Assembly: GCA_964437735.1 (NCBI GenBank) | Contig: CAYTID010000062.1 | Span: forward strand, 1-13,399 | Length of the DNA: 13,399 nt | Origin: CAYTID01 sp964437735 | Lineage (GTDB): Bacteria > Bacteroidota > Ignavibacteria > UBA10030 > BY39 | Direction of reading: 5' to 3' | Shown: one piece after another, positions 7,316 through 13,399 of the stretch | Layout of the letters: every line of letters begins with the position of its first letter | Position numbering within the stretch: position 1 is the stretch's first letter | Program-made: the position numbers and the translations under genes | The notes under the pieces: model-generated | Seen by the model: the letters and a program-made list of their open reading frames with translations, nothing else | Database searches by the model: none | Told to the model about the DNA's origin: nothing

Positions 7316-8999
7316 TACAAGGACTAATCTATTCGATATAAATTCACTATTTGAATTCAGCCGGATTGTGAATTCATCTTCCGATTTAAATTTCACTCTA
7401 AATCATTTTTTATTGACCGCAATGGGAAAACTACTCTGCTCGAAAGGAATAATTTATTTAAAAAGAGAGGGCAAAGGATACAAAGCCGTCTCCGGTAGAG
7501 GCATTGATATTAAAAACTTACCGGTGATAGAGATAAATAAAAATTTTAAAAAAGTAATACAACAAAACTTTCCGGAAACTAAGAAATATTTTCAATTTAA
7601 ATATCTTCCGTTAAATGATATAAATCTTGTAGTTCCATTAGTATCGCAGGATAATTTAGTCGGACTTGCAGCTTTCAACCGATTAGTTCCCAAAAAGCTT
7701 AATGCAAATGAATATGCATATCTGCAATCGCTGTCAAATGTCGCTACCGTGGCTGTTGAGCAGAAACTCATGATCGATGAACTGAAAGCGCTTAATAAAG
7801 AATTAGATCGCAATATTCATCAAATGAATACACTATTTGATTTGAGTCGGGGACTCAATATTATCAAGGACAGAGATAAGATAATCAGGCTCGTAACACT
7901 CTCATTATTAGGTCAAATGGGTGTGAGCAAATATTTTATTTGCATCAACGAAAACGACAAAATGGAAATTATCGTTTCGGGTTTAGATAAGAAGATCGGA
8001 AAAAAATCTGTCAAGAATTATTGTAATATTGAAGTTCCGATGATAACAAGAGATATCAGAGATAAGAAATCCCGTAACGAACTGGAAAGATTGGGAATTG
8101 AGGTAATTGTTCCGATGAAGTTACAGAATATTACAAAAGGAATATTTGCTTTGGGAAAAAAAATGAGCAACCTTTCGTATACAAGCAGTGATCTCGAATT
8201 TCTTTTTTTACTAGGAAATCTTGCCATTATTTCACTGGAAAATGTACGTTTGTTCAAGGAAGAATTAGAAAAACAAAAAATGGAAGATGATCTTCTGATA
8301 GCGAGAGAAATCCAAAGGGGATTACTTCCAAAAATATTTCCCTTCTATAAAAACATAGAGATATCCGCCATCAACATTCCCTCCAAACAGGTCGGGGGAG
8401 ATTATTATGACATCATCGAGTGTGGAGAAAATAAATTTATTTCTGCCGTCGCCGATGTATCGGGAAAGGGGACACCCGCATCGTTATTAATGGCAAATTT
8501 ACAGGCAATGATCAGGGCTTTGGTACCGGTCGGTTTGAAGTTATCGGAACTGACAAAGAGAGTGAATGACCTGATATTTGCCAGCACGACGGATGACCGC
8601 TTCATTACGTTTTTCTGGTGTTGTATAGATACAGTGCAAAGAACTATTAACTATGTAAACGCAGGACACAATCCGCCTTTTCTTTTTCGTAAAAACGGAA
8701 AGGTCGAGCGGTTCGAAACGGGAGGAATGATCTGCGGAGTGATGAAAACTGTGATACCGTATGAAGAAGCGTTGGTAAAATATTCAAAAGGTGATATCTT
8801 AATCCTTTTTACCGACGGTGTTAGTGAAGCGATGGATATCGAAAATAATGAATTCGGGGAAGAAAGAATTATTTCAGTAGTAAAAAAGAATCGAAACAAA
8901 TCTGCAAAGACCATAATGAATAATTTAGTAGATTCAGTTATTAAATATTCAGGAAGCGGTCAATATGATGATATCACGCTTGTTGTGATAAAATTCTAA
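7299..8999 (+). CDS. Soluble GAF-GAF-PP2C (SpoIIE/RsbU-type) serine phosphatase
   Basis: This is a second predicted STAS-phosphate phosphatase of the partner switch. The preferred start is ATG at 7299, giving 566 residues. The frame extends upstream to a TTG at 7212, but those 29 residues lie inside the kinase gene and are Lys/Asn-rich filler. Two GAF-like domains (about 10-170 and 190-330) are separated by a helical linker that begins IDELKALNKELD. There are no membrane helices. A linker with LLIAREIQRGLLPKIFP precedes the catalytic domain. Catalytic motifs are GGDYYD (Asp368), ADVSGKG (Asp386), TDGVSEA (Asp506) and YDDIT (Asp557-558). The second motif has Ala where the other phosphatase has Gly. 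Ligands of the GAF domains are unknown; together the two enzymes would give the switch a membrane input and a cytosolic input. Confidence 0.92.
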   Translation: MVENNNTRTNLFDINSLFEFSRIVNSSSDLNFTLNHFLLTAMGKLLCSKGIIYLKREGKGYKAVSGRGIDIKNLPVIEINKNFKKVIQQNFPETKKYFQFKYLPLNDINLVVPLVSQDNLVGLAAFNRLVPKKLNANEYAYLQSLSNVATVAVEQKLMIDELKALNKELDRNIHQMNTLFDLSRGLNIIKDRDKIIRLVTLSLLGQMGVSKYFICINENDKMEIIVSGLDKKIGKKSVKNYCNIEVPMITRDIRDKKSRNELERLGIEVIVPMKLQNITKGIFALGKKMSNLSYTSSDLEFLFLLGNLAIISLENVRLFKEELEKQKMEDDLLIAREIQRGLLPKIFPFYKNIEISAINIPSKQVGGDYYDIIECGENKFISAVADVSGKGTPASLLMANLQAMIRALVPVGLKLSELTKRVNDLIFASTTDDRFITFFWCCIDTVQRTINYVNAGHNPPFLFRKNGKVERFETGGMICGVMKTVIPYEEALVKYSKGDILILFTDGVSEAMDIENNEFGEERIISVVKKNRNKSAKTIMNNLVDSVIKYSGSGQYDDITLVVIKF

Positions 9000-9036
9000 C
9001 TTTCAAATTAATAATTACAAAACATATTAAAACGAT

Positions 9037-9588
9037 ATGACCAGATCAGAAGCTATTAATTTAATGCACGAATATACTAAAAACGATGCATTAAAAAAAC
9101 ATATGTATGCAGTTGAAGCGGCTATGCGGGCTTATGCACGGAGATTTAATGAAGATGAAGAAAAATGGGGAATTACAGGAATTCTGCATGATTTTGATTA
9201 TGAAATGTATCCTGATGCACACGACCATCCGCTGAAGGGATCGGAAATTCTAAAACAAAAGGGATATGAAGAGGACATCCGCAAGGCGATTCTTGGACAT
9301 GCAACCTATACTGAAACTCCACGCGACACTTTAATGGCAAAAACTCTCTATGCTGTGGATGAATTATGCGGTTTTATAACTGCCTGTGCATTGGTCAGAC
9401 CGAATAAAATTGCAGACCTTGAAGTTTCTTCAGTCAAGAAAAAATTGAAAGATAAAGCGTTTGCTAAAAACGTCAGTCGTGAAGATATTATGCAAGGGAC
9501 ACAGGCATTGGAAATCGATATGAACGAACACATTCAATTTACAATCAATGCAATGAGAGAGATTGCGAACGACTTGGATCTGATATAA
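9037..9588 (+). CDS. HD-domain (HDIG-like) putative metal-dependent phosphohydrolase
   Basis: The protein is 183 residues long. HD-domain metal ligands are visible: His22, the His51-Asp52 doublet in ILHDFDYE, the conserved AHDHP (61-65), His88 in GHATYT and Asp108 in YAVDELCGF. The block YAVDELCGFITACALVRP, followed by a Lys-rich SVKKKLKDK, is characteristic of a widespread family of short, stand-alone HD hydrolases. Their physiological substrate is, to my knowledge, not established; nucleotides or phosphorylated metabolites are plausible. It starts 37 bases after the second phosphatase with no Shine-Dalgarno visible, and ends 12 bases before the methyltransferase. It probably belongs to the same transcript. 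It is not of the GGDEF/EAL or RelA/SpoT type, so a second-messenger role should not be assumed. Confidence 0.85.
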   Translation: MTRSEAINLMHEYTKNDALKKHMYAVEAAMRAYARRFNEDEEKWGITGILHDFDYEMYPDAHDHPLKGSEILKQKGYEEDIRKAILGHATYTETPRDTLMAKTLYAVDELCGFITACALVRPNKIADLEVSSVKKKLKDKAFAKNVSREDIMQGTQALEIDMNEHIQFTINAMREIANDLDLI

Positions 9589-9589
9589 A

Positions 9590-9595
9590 GGGAGG
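9590..9595 (+). promoter_or_regulatory. Strong Shine-Dalgarno for the methyltransferase gene
   Basis: GGGAGG begins one base after the stop of the HD gene and ends five bases before the ATG at 9601. This supports that start and independent efficient translation within the operon. Confidence 0.8.
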
Positions 9596-9600
9596 CAATC

Positions 9601-10260
9601 ATGTTAAAAAGAATTCTTGAACCGGAAGTAATGGATACTTTGCAAGATGCGATTGAATATGATTCGATGGATTTTGACGAGGTTAATAATATTTTTGCCG
9701 ACCGGGCTGTAGAATTACTCCCCGAAGAAGGACTAATACTCGACCTTGGCACCGGAACTGCCAGAATTCCGATATTAATACTAAAAAGAAATCCTAAATT
9801 GAAAATTGTAGCAGTCGATCTATCCGAGAATATGCTGAGAGTCGGAAGAGACAATTTACTCAGAGAAGGATTCGAAGAAAAAATAATTCTTGAAATTATT
9901 GATGCAAAAAAAATGAAATATCCGGATGCAAAATTTGATGGTGTGATCTCAAATAGTCTTATTCACCACATCCCGGATCCAATGCCTGTATTTCAGGAAA
10001 TTAATCGGATTGTAAAAAAAGAAGGCGCGATCTTGATACGCGATTTGTTTCGTCCGGTGAATCTGCATATAGTTGAGGAACTTGTTAAAGCCTATGCCGG
10101 CGATGCTGATGAACATCAGAAAAAATTATTCAGAGATTCGCTAATAGCGTCTTTTACCTCAACCGAAATCGAATCTATAGTAAAAGGAGCAAAAATAAAC
10201 AATGTAAAAATTTATCACTGCTCAGACAGGCATTGGTCGGTCGAGCGGAAGAGCGTTTGA
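9601..10260 (+). CDS. Class I SAM-dependent methyltransferase, substrate unknown
   Basis: This is a cytoplasmic Rossmann-fold methyltransferase of 219 residues. Motif I is LILDLGTGTARIPI (residues 45-58), which binds the methionine part of SAM. The acidic ribose-binding position follows in VAVDLSENML (Asp73). Motif IV-like NSLIHHIPDP (118-127) resembles UbiE/type-11 methyltransferases, and IVKKEGAILIRDLF matches the beta-5 region. The C-terminal third, with LVKAYAGDADEHQKKLFRDS, does not point to a substrate I can name. The start is fixed by the GGGAGG six bases upstream. It is the last gene of the plus-strand cluster. Its closeness to the HD hydrolase suggests a functional pair, but nothing in the sequence ties it to the partner switch. 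A quinone-methylating role is possible but not supported by context. Confidence 0.85.
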   Translation: MLKRILEPEVMDTLQDAIEYDSMDFDEVNNIFADRAVELLPEEGLILDLGTGTARIPILILKRNPKLKIVAVDLSENMLRVGRDNLLREGFEEKIILEIIDAKKMKYPDAKFDGVISNSLIHHIPDPMPVFQEINRIVKKEGAILIRDLFRPVNLHIVEELVKAYAGDADEHQKKLFRDSLIASFTSTEIESIVKGAKINNVKIYHCSDRHWSVERKSV

Positions 10261-10353
10261 TGCCAAAATCTTGGTAGAAGTTTTAAATACTACGCTAAAT
10301 GAATTACGGGATGATAAGATTTAGGTAAATTATCCCTGCGATTGCGGTGTTGC

Positions 10354-10371
10354 AATTCATTCTGAATTTTT
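10354..10371 (+). terminator. Weak candidate terminator after the methyltransferase
   Basis: AATTCA (10354-10359) and TGAATT (10363-10368) form a six-base AT-rich stem with a three-base loop, ending in five T in total (two from the stem). It lies about 95 bases after the methyltransferase stop. The stem has only one C-G and one G-C-type pair, so termination would be poor. It is listed because nothing better is seen. Confidence 0.2.
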
Positions 10372-10502
10372 AAAGTGTTAAATTGATTAATCTTCACAAA
10401 ATTACCTCGACTTATATTTTAGATTTTCATATTAAAATTATTGAAGAAATTATGATTCATTTGAAGTCATAAATAGGCATTCGGGAATAATCTCCGAAGT
10501 AT

Positions 10503-10531
10503 TTGTATACTACAAAAATAATTTATATAAT
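10503..10531 (+). promoter_or_regulatory. Candidate sigma70-like promoter for the secreted protein
   Basis: TTGTAT (10503-10508) and a perfect TATAAT (10526-10531) are separated by 17 bases. They lie 48 bases upstream of the ATG at 10580, which leaves a leader of about 40 bases carrying a strong Shine-Dalgarno. It is the best promoter-like match in the window, though the AT-rich background makes such matches easier to find. Confidence 0.45.
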
Positions 10532-10568
10532 TAAATAGATTTTAATTAACAATAACGATAAAAATTAA

Positions 10569-10576
10569 GAGGAGAG
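10569..10576 (+). promoter_or_regulatory. Strong Shine-Dalgarno for the secreted protein
   Basis: GAGGAGAG is present, with its AGGAG core ending five bases before the ATG at 10580. It fixes the start and implies good expression of the exported protein. Confidence 0.85.
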
Positions 10577-10579
10577 ACT

Positions 10580-12772
10580 ATGAAAAAATTTTTAATAATT
10601 TTGTTTGTTATTTTAATTGGAAATATCTCTGATGCCCAATTTAAAAATGGATTTAAGTTTAGAAACCACATCACAACACCACAAATTATGTCGAAGGGGT
10701 CTGCAGTTACCTACTTAACGTTTTCAAAATCAGTTAATGGACCGTTCACAGCCCCGTTAACAATCTTAACTACGGATTCTTTATTCTTAAAAGTGGATGT
10801 TACACCTCTTGGAACTGTGCAATCTCAATTTTGGCAGGATGTTAATATGAATGGGATAGTTGATGGTAGTGATTTTATATTAGGATCGGGGAATTTTACG
10901 GATAACGGAATTCCGGATTTAGATCCGACGCAAGGTACGATAATCGTCTTTCTTGAAACCATTGGCGTACCATCAATGCAAGTTATAGCAGTCGCCAATG
11001 AGGGTTCAACATCGGTTACCGGAATAGTCCGGTTTGAAAATTCTCCGGCGACATATTCTTTGAGTGGTGTAATTTACAGTAAAGCCGGTGGAGTTGTCCC
11101 AGGTGCATGGATTTTTGCAAATGATATTGGAGACGCGTCAGATCATACGGGTAGCTATAATATTCCCCTTGAACCGGGGACCTATCAAATATCTATAGAA
11201 GATTTTACCGGTCAAAATGCTTCTTTCGATACTATAATGACAATCACTGGAAACACAATTCAAAATTTCTACCTTTCAGCATTAACTTCATATATACGAG
11301 GTTATGTCCGGGATGAATTAAGTAATCCAATACCAAATGTTGGGGTTTATGTGGAGGGATCGGGAGGGAGTGATGCCTATACCGACATCAATGGGGAATA
11401 CAAGAAATTTGTTCCAGCCGGCAGTAGTAGAATAGGTTTAAGTAATAGTGATTTACTCCCAACTTTTATGACGCCAAACTCGCATGAGTTCACAATAAAC
11501 GAGAATGATTCAATTGTTAATAATTCTATTTCTAATTTTACTTGTTATAGAACGAACGCGGTAATAACTGGGAATGTCCGAGTAAACGGCAATTTACCGA
11601 CAAAGAGTTACCTGATTACCGGATGGGGTGATTATATTCAGAGCAGCACATACGCAAATTCTAATCCAACAACAGGTAACTATACATTGCCTGTATATTC
11701 TTCGACTTTCCCGCAAACATTTTATGGTGTAAATTTAGTTGATTGGGCAAGAGAATATCCTTTCCCGACGGGTATGTACATCGATACATCCTATTGGGGT
11801 TTATTACCTGGCGTTTCCAATATTAATTTCAATTTTATTCCTGCTGAGACCTTATTTGTTGAACCTTTTATAGGAGATTGGACTCCGCCATCTTATAGCG
11901 TGTGGAATAATTATATTCATAATCAGCCGTGGGGCCCAAATGGGATGGTTCTTTGCATAAACGACCGACTCAATATTATTGCCAGTAGTCAGAGTGGGAC
12001 TTCAGGACTTGGAGGTGTAACCAAAAAACCTTTTCGGTTATCCAATCGCGAATACAGGGTTTATATAACTCACGATCAACTTGGAACAAATAACACAGCA
12101 CATATTATATTATCAGATCGTCAAGTGTGGGGGCTCCCTTCGGATAATGATAATTGGTTACAACTTCGTTATTCTAAACAAAGCGGTACCGGAGGTTGGA
12201 AACTCTTACAATCAATAAACCGAAATGTTACAACTTTATGGCAATCTTCGGATTTGACTGGCGGACATATTTTGTTCCAATTTAACCAGGATGCAAGCAT
12301 ATTGACGTTGAAAATAAACGGTGAAGTAAAGTACCAAGGTAGCTGGGGCAAGCATTTCTCGATAGCTTATGTTCATTTAATGCAATTTAATTCTTTTCCT
12401 AATACACCAACGCCTGTTTACTTTGATGAATTATTTATCGGTCCAGTTGGTTCAACCGGAGTTAGAGAGATTGCGGGAGAAACACCTCAAGAATTTATTC
12501 TCGAACAAAACTATCCGAATCCTTTCAACCCGGCAACAACTATAAACTTCCAGCTTCCGATTTCCGGTACAGTCAGTTTAAAAGTTTACAACGTTCTTGG
12601 ACAGGAAGTGAGTGATTTACTGAACAGCGATTTGAATACAGGTAAATATGAAGTTGCTTTCGATGCAACTAATCTTTTTTCAGGAATTTATTATTACCGA
12701 TTAACAGTGGTTGATTCAAAGACAGGACAAATGTTGATGACCAAATCTAAAAAAGCTTTACTTCTGAAATAA
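10580..12772 (+). CDS. Secreted modular protein with EF-hand-like loop, carboxypeptidase-regulatory-like domains and T9SS sorting domain
   Basis: The protein has 730 residues. Residues 1-19 form a Sec signal peptide (MKKF, then a hydrophobic core), with likely cleavage before Gln20. Residues 87-98, DVNMNGIVDGSD, have the D-x-N-x-N-G-x-x-D-x-x-D spacing of an EF-hand or dockerin-type calcium loop. Two carboxypeptidase-regulatory-like beta-sandwiches follow: about 158-232 (LSGVIYSKAGGVVPGAWIF) and about 237-320 (IRGYVRDELSNPIPNVGVYV). A possible third lies around 328-420. The region 425-625 looks like a jelly-roll/lectin-like domain ending in PVYFDELFIGPV; this assignment is tentative. Residues 639-730 are a T9SS type A sorting domain: QNYPNPFNPATTINF, VYNVLGQEV, SGIYYYRL and a Lys-rich end. 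I see no enzymatic motif. A structural, adhesive or carbohydrate-binding surface role is likely. It converges on, and overlaps by 15 bases, the rhodanese gene. Confidence 0.9.
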   Translation: MKKFLIILFVILIGNISDAQFKNGFKFRNHITTPQIMSKGSAVTYLTFSKSVNGPFTAPLTILTTDSLFLKVDVTPLGTVQSQFWQDVNMNGIVDGSDFILGSGNFTDNGIPDLDPTQGTIIVFLETIGVPSMQVIAVANEGSTSVTGIVRFENSPATYSLSGVIYSKAGGVVPGAWIFANDIGDASDHTGSYNIPLEPGTYQISIEDFTGQNASFDTIMTITGNTIQNFYLSALTSYIRGYVRDELSNPIPNVGVYVEGSGGSDAYTDINGEYKKFVPAGSSRIGLSNSDLLPTFMTPNSHEFTINENDSIVNNSISNFTCYRTNAVITGNVRVNGNLPTKSYLITGWGDYIQSSTYANSNPTTGNYTLPVYSSTFPQTFYGVNLVDWAREYPFPTGMYIDTSYWGLLPGVSNINFNFIPAETLFVEPFIGDWTPPSYSVWNNYIHNQPWGPNGMVLCINDRLNIIASSQSGTSGLGGVTKKPFRLSNREYRVYITHDQLGTNNTAHIILSDRQVWGLPSDNDNWLQLRYSKQSGTGGWKLLQSINRNVTTLWQSSDLTGGHILFQFNQDASILTLKINGEVKYQGSWGKHFSIAYVHLMQFNSFPNTPTPVYFDELFIGPVGSTGVREIAGETPQEFILEQNYPNPFNPATTINFQLPISGTVSLKVYNVLGQEVSDLLNSDLNTGKYEVAFDATNLFSGIYYYRLTVVDSKTGQMLMTKSKKALLLK

Positions 12773-13399
12773 ATTATAATTACGTATAGGTATAAAAAAA
12801 ATATATAATAAATCTGTATATCTCATAATTTCAATTGTTGGTCTGAAGATATTTGTTTTCGGGAAAGCAGCAACCGTTTTGGCTACCATTTTATCGAAAA
12901 TCATACTGTTTGCGCCATATACTAAAGATTTAACATCATATCCTAATAATTTTAGATATGCGCCGACATAAGCGCTTGTTTGTCCTGTATAGCAATAAAG
13001 AACAACAGGTTTGTTGGTCGGCAGAGTTGTAAGTACACTATCATATTTAAATGGCTTTGAAACAGGATCATAATTATAAGCGCCATCAATGTGTCCCGGA
13101 TCTTTGTAGTATGCTAAGGGCCAATAATTAATAATAAAATTAGCAGATAAATTTGAATATAAAGATGCTTCAGTTATAGTAATGTTAAAGCCGTCTGTAA
13201 GAAGTTTGTTCACACGAGCTTCCAAAATTTCTGCACCTGTAGTTTTACCGGTGCTAATAACAGGCATAGTCCCTTTTGCCGGTTTTGCCGGTGGATCGGT
13301 ATCAATGAATTGCGTTGCTCGTGTATTACCGGTTTTTGCAAGCCAGTAGTTTGTTGCGAAAGAAGAGTCGATCGAACTCATTCCCCATTTCAACGATAA
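12758..13399 (-). CDS. Rhodanese-domain protein, probably tandem (5' partial, runs off the window edge)
   Basis: The frame is open to the last base, so the N-terminus is missing; a TTG at 13393 is not needed as a start. Counting from that codon, a complete rhodanese domain occupies about residues 50-175. It has GHIDGAYNY (100-108), the active-site loop CYTGQTS with Cys134, and LKLLGYDVKSLVYGANSM after it. Cys134 would carry a persulfide in sulfur transfer. The visible N-terminus, SLKWGMSS, matches SLVYGANS after the active loop of that domain, so a first rhodanese domain probably lies beyond the edge. The spacer contains a Pro/Lys/Gly-rich stretch (34-42), as between domains. The last ~20 residues are hydrophobic and encoded by AT-rich DNA that reaches into the convergent gene; they look like a non-conserved tail. 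The substrate and compartment are unknown. Confidence 0.85.
   Translation of the reverse strand, partial: LSLKWGMSSIDSSFATNYWLAKTGNTRATQFIDTDPPAKPAKGTMPVISTGKTTGAEILEARVNKLLTDGFNITITEASLYSNLSANFIINYWPLAYYKDPGHIDGAYNYDPVSKPFKYDSVLTTLPTNKPVVLYCYTGQTSAYVGAYLKLLGYDVKSLVYGANSMIFDKMVAKTVAAFPKTNIFRPTIEIMRYTDLLYIFFIPIRNYNLFQK

Larger units (their letters stand above)
10261..10579. other. 319-base AT-rich intergenic region
   Basis: No coding frame or RNA gene is recognised here. The first part contains weak inverted repeats: ATTGC/GCAAT around 10341-10356, and AATTCA/TGAATT at 10354-10368. The last 80 bases hold a promoter-like pair and the ribosome binding site for the secreted protein. The middle (about 10375-10495) is AT-rich sequence in which I see no structure. 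Its likely role is the boundary between the operon and the next transcription unit. Confidence 0.7.

Noticed and set aside
8018..8914. Open frames on the minus strand inside the second phosphatase gene
   Set aside because: They lie antisense to a clear catalytic domain, have Ser/Phe-rich composition typical of reverse-complement readings and show no domain or ribosome site.
9534..9854. Minus-strand open frame of 106 residues across the HD/methyltransferase junction
   Set aside because: It overlaps two well-supported genes, including the methyltransferase motif I, and its Ser/Ile-rich translation matches no family.
10341..10356. ATTGC-GCAAT hairpin after the methyltransferase as a terminator or small RNA
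   Set aside because: The stem is only five pairs with a six-base loop and is not followed by a T run, so it does not support a terminator or an RNA gene.

Overview
The window looks like a scaffolded contig from an AT-rich member of the Bacteroidota/Chlorobiota/Ignavibacteria group, and I lean to Ignavibacteria. The main evidence is two large predicted extracellular proteins that both end in a type IX secretion (T9SS) C-terminal sorting domain with the motif NYPNPFNP, followed by a VYNxLGQ-type strand and a SGIYxYR strand. The taxonomic placement is inference. A run of 38 N at 1771-1808 shows that the sequence is an assembly with an estimated gap. The last gene is open to the window edge.

Layout. 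(1) Positions 1-1980 hold the 3' part of a long repetitive surface or secreted protein, interrupted by the gap and ended by a strong intrinsic terminator. (2) Convergent to it, on the minus strand, is ispE (isoprenoid precursor synthesis, MEP pathway). (3) A 112-base divergent intergenic region carries plausible back-to-back promoters. (4) Positions 3004-10260 hold seven tightly packed plus-strand genes: a MATE efflux transporter, a membrane-bound PP2C phosphatase (RsbU/SpoIIE type), a STAS anti-sigma-factor antagonist (RsbV type), an anti-sigma-factor kinase (RsbW type), a second, soluble GAF-GAF-PP2C phosphatase, an HD-domain hydrolase and a SAM-dependent methyltransferase. (5) A 319-base non-coding stretch contains a candidate weak terminator and a candidate promoter. 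(6) Next is a secreted modular T9SS cargo protein with an EF-hand-like loop and carboxypeptidase-regulatory-like domains. (7) Convergent with it, and overlapping it by 15 bases, is the 3' part of a probable tandem rhodanese gene that runs off the right edge.

How the genes work together. The core is a self-contained partner-switching module. The kinase should phosphorylate the STAS protein on Ser58 and thereby inactivate it. Two phosphatases with different sensory front ends (an eight-helix membrane region plus GAF, and two soluble GAF domains) should restore it. Free STAS then sequesters the kinase, releasing whatever the kinase otherwise holds. No sigma factor or other target is encoded in the window. 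The MATE gene overlaps the first phosphatase gene by one base (TAATG), so the transporter and the sensor phosphatase are probably co-translated. The STAS gene has an ATG and a strong Shine-Dalgarno, while the kinase gene starts at TTG without one, which hints at an excess of antagonist over kinase.

I saw no tRNA, rRNA, CRISPR array, transposase or integrase. Nothing here is clearly a wholly undescribed system. The most interesting element is the two-phosphatase partner switch coupled to a MATE transporter.
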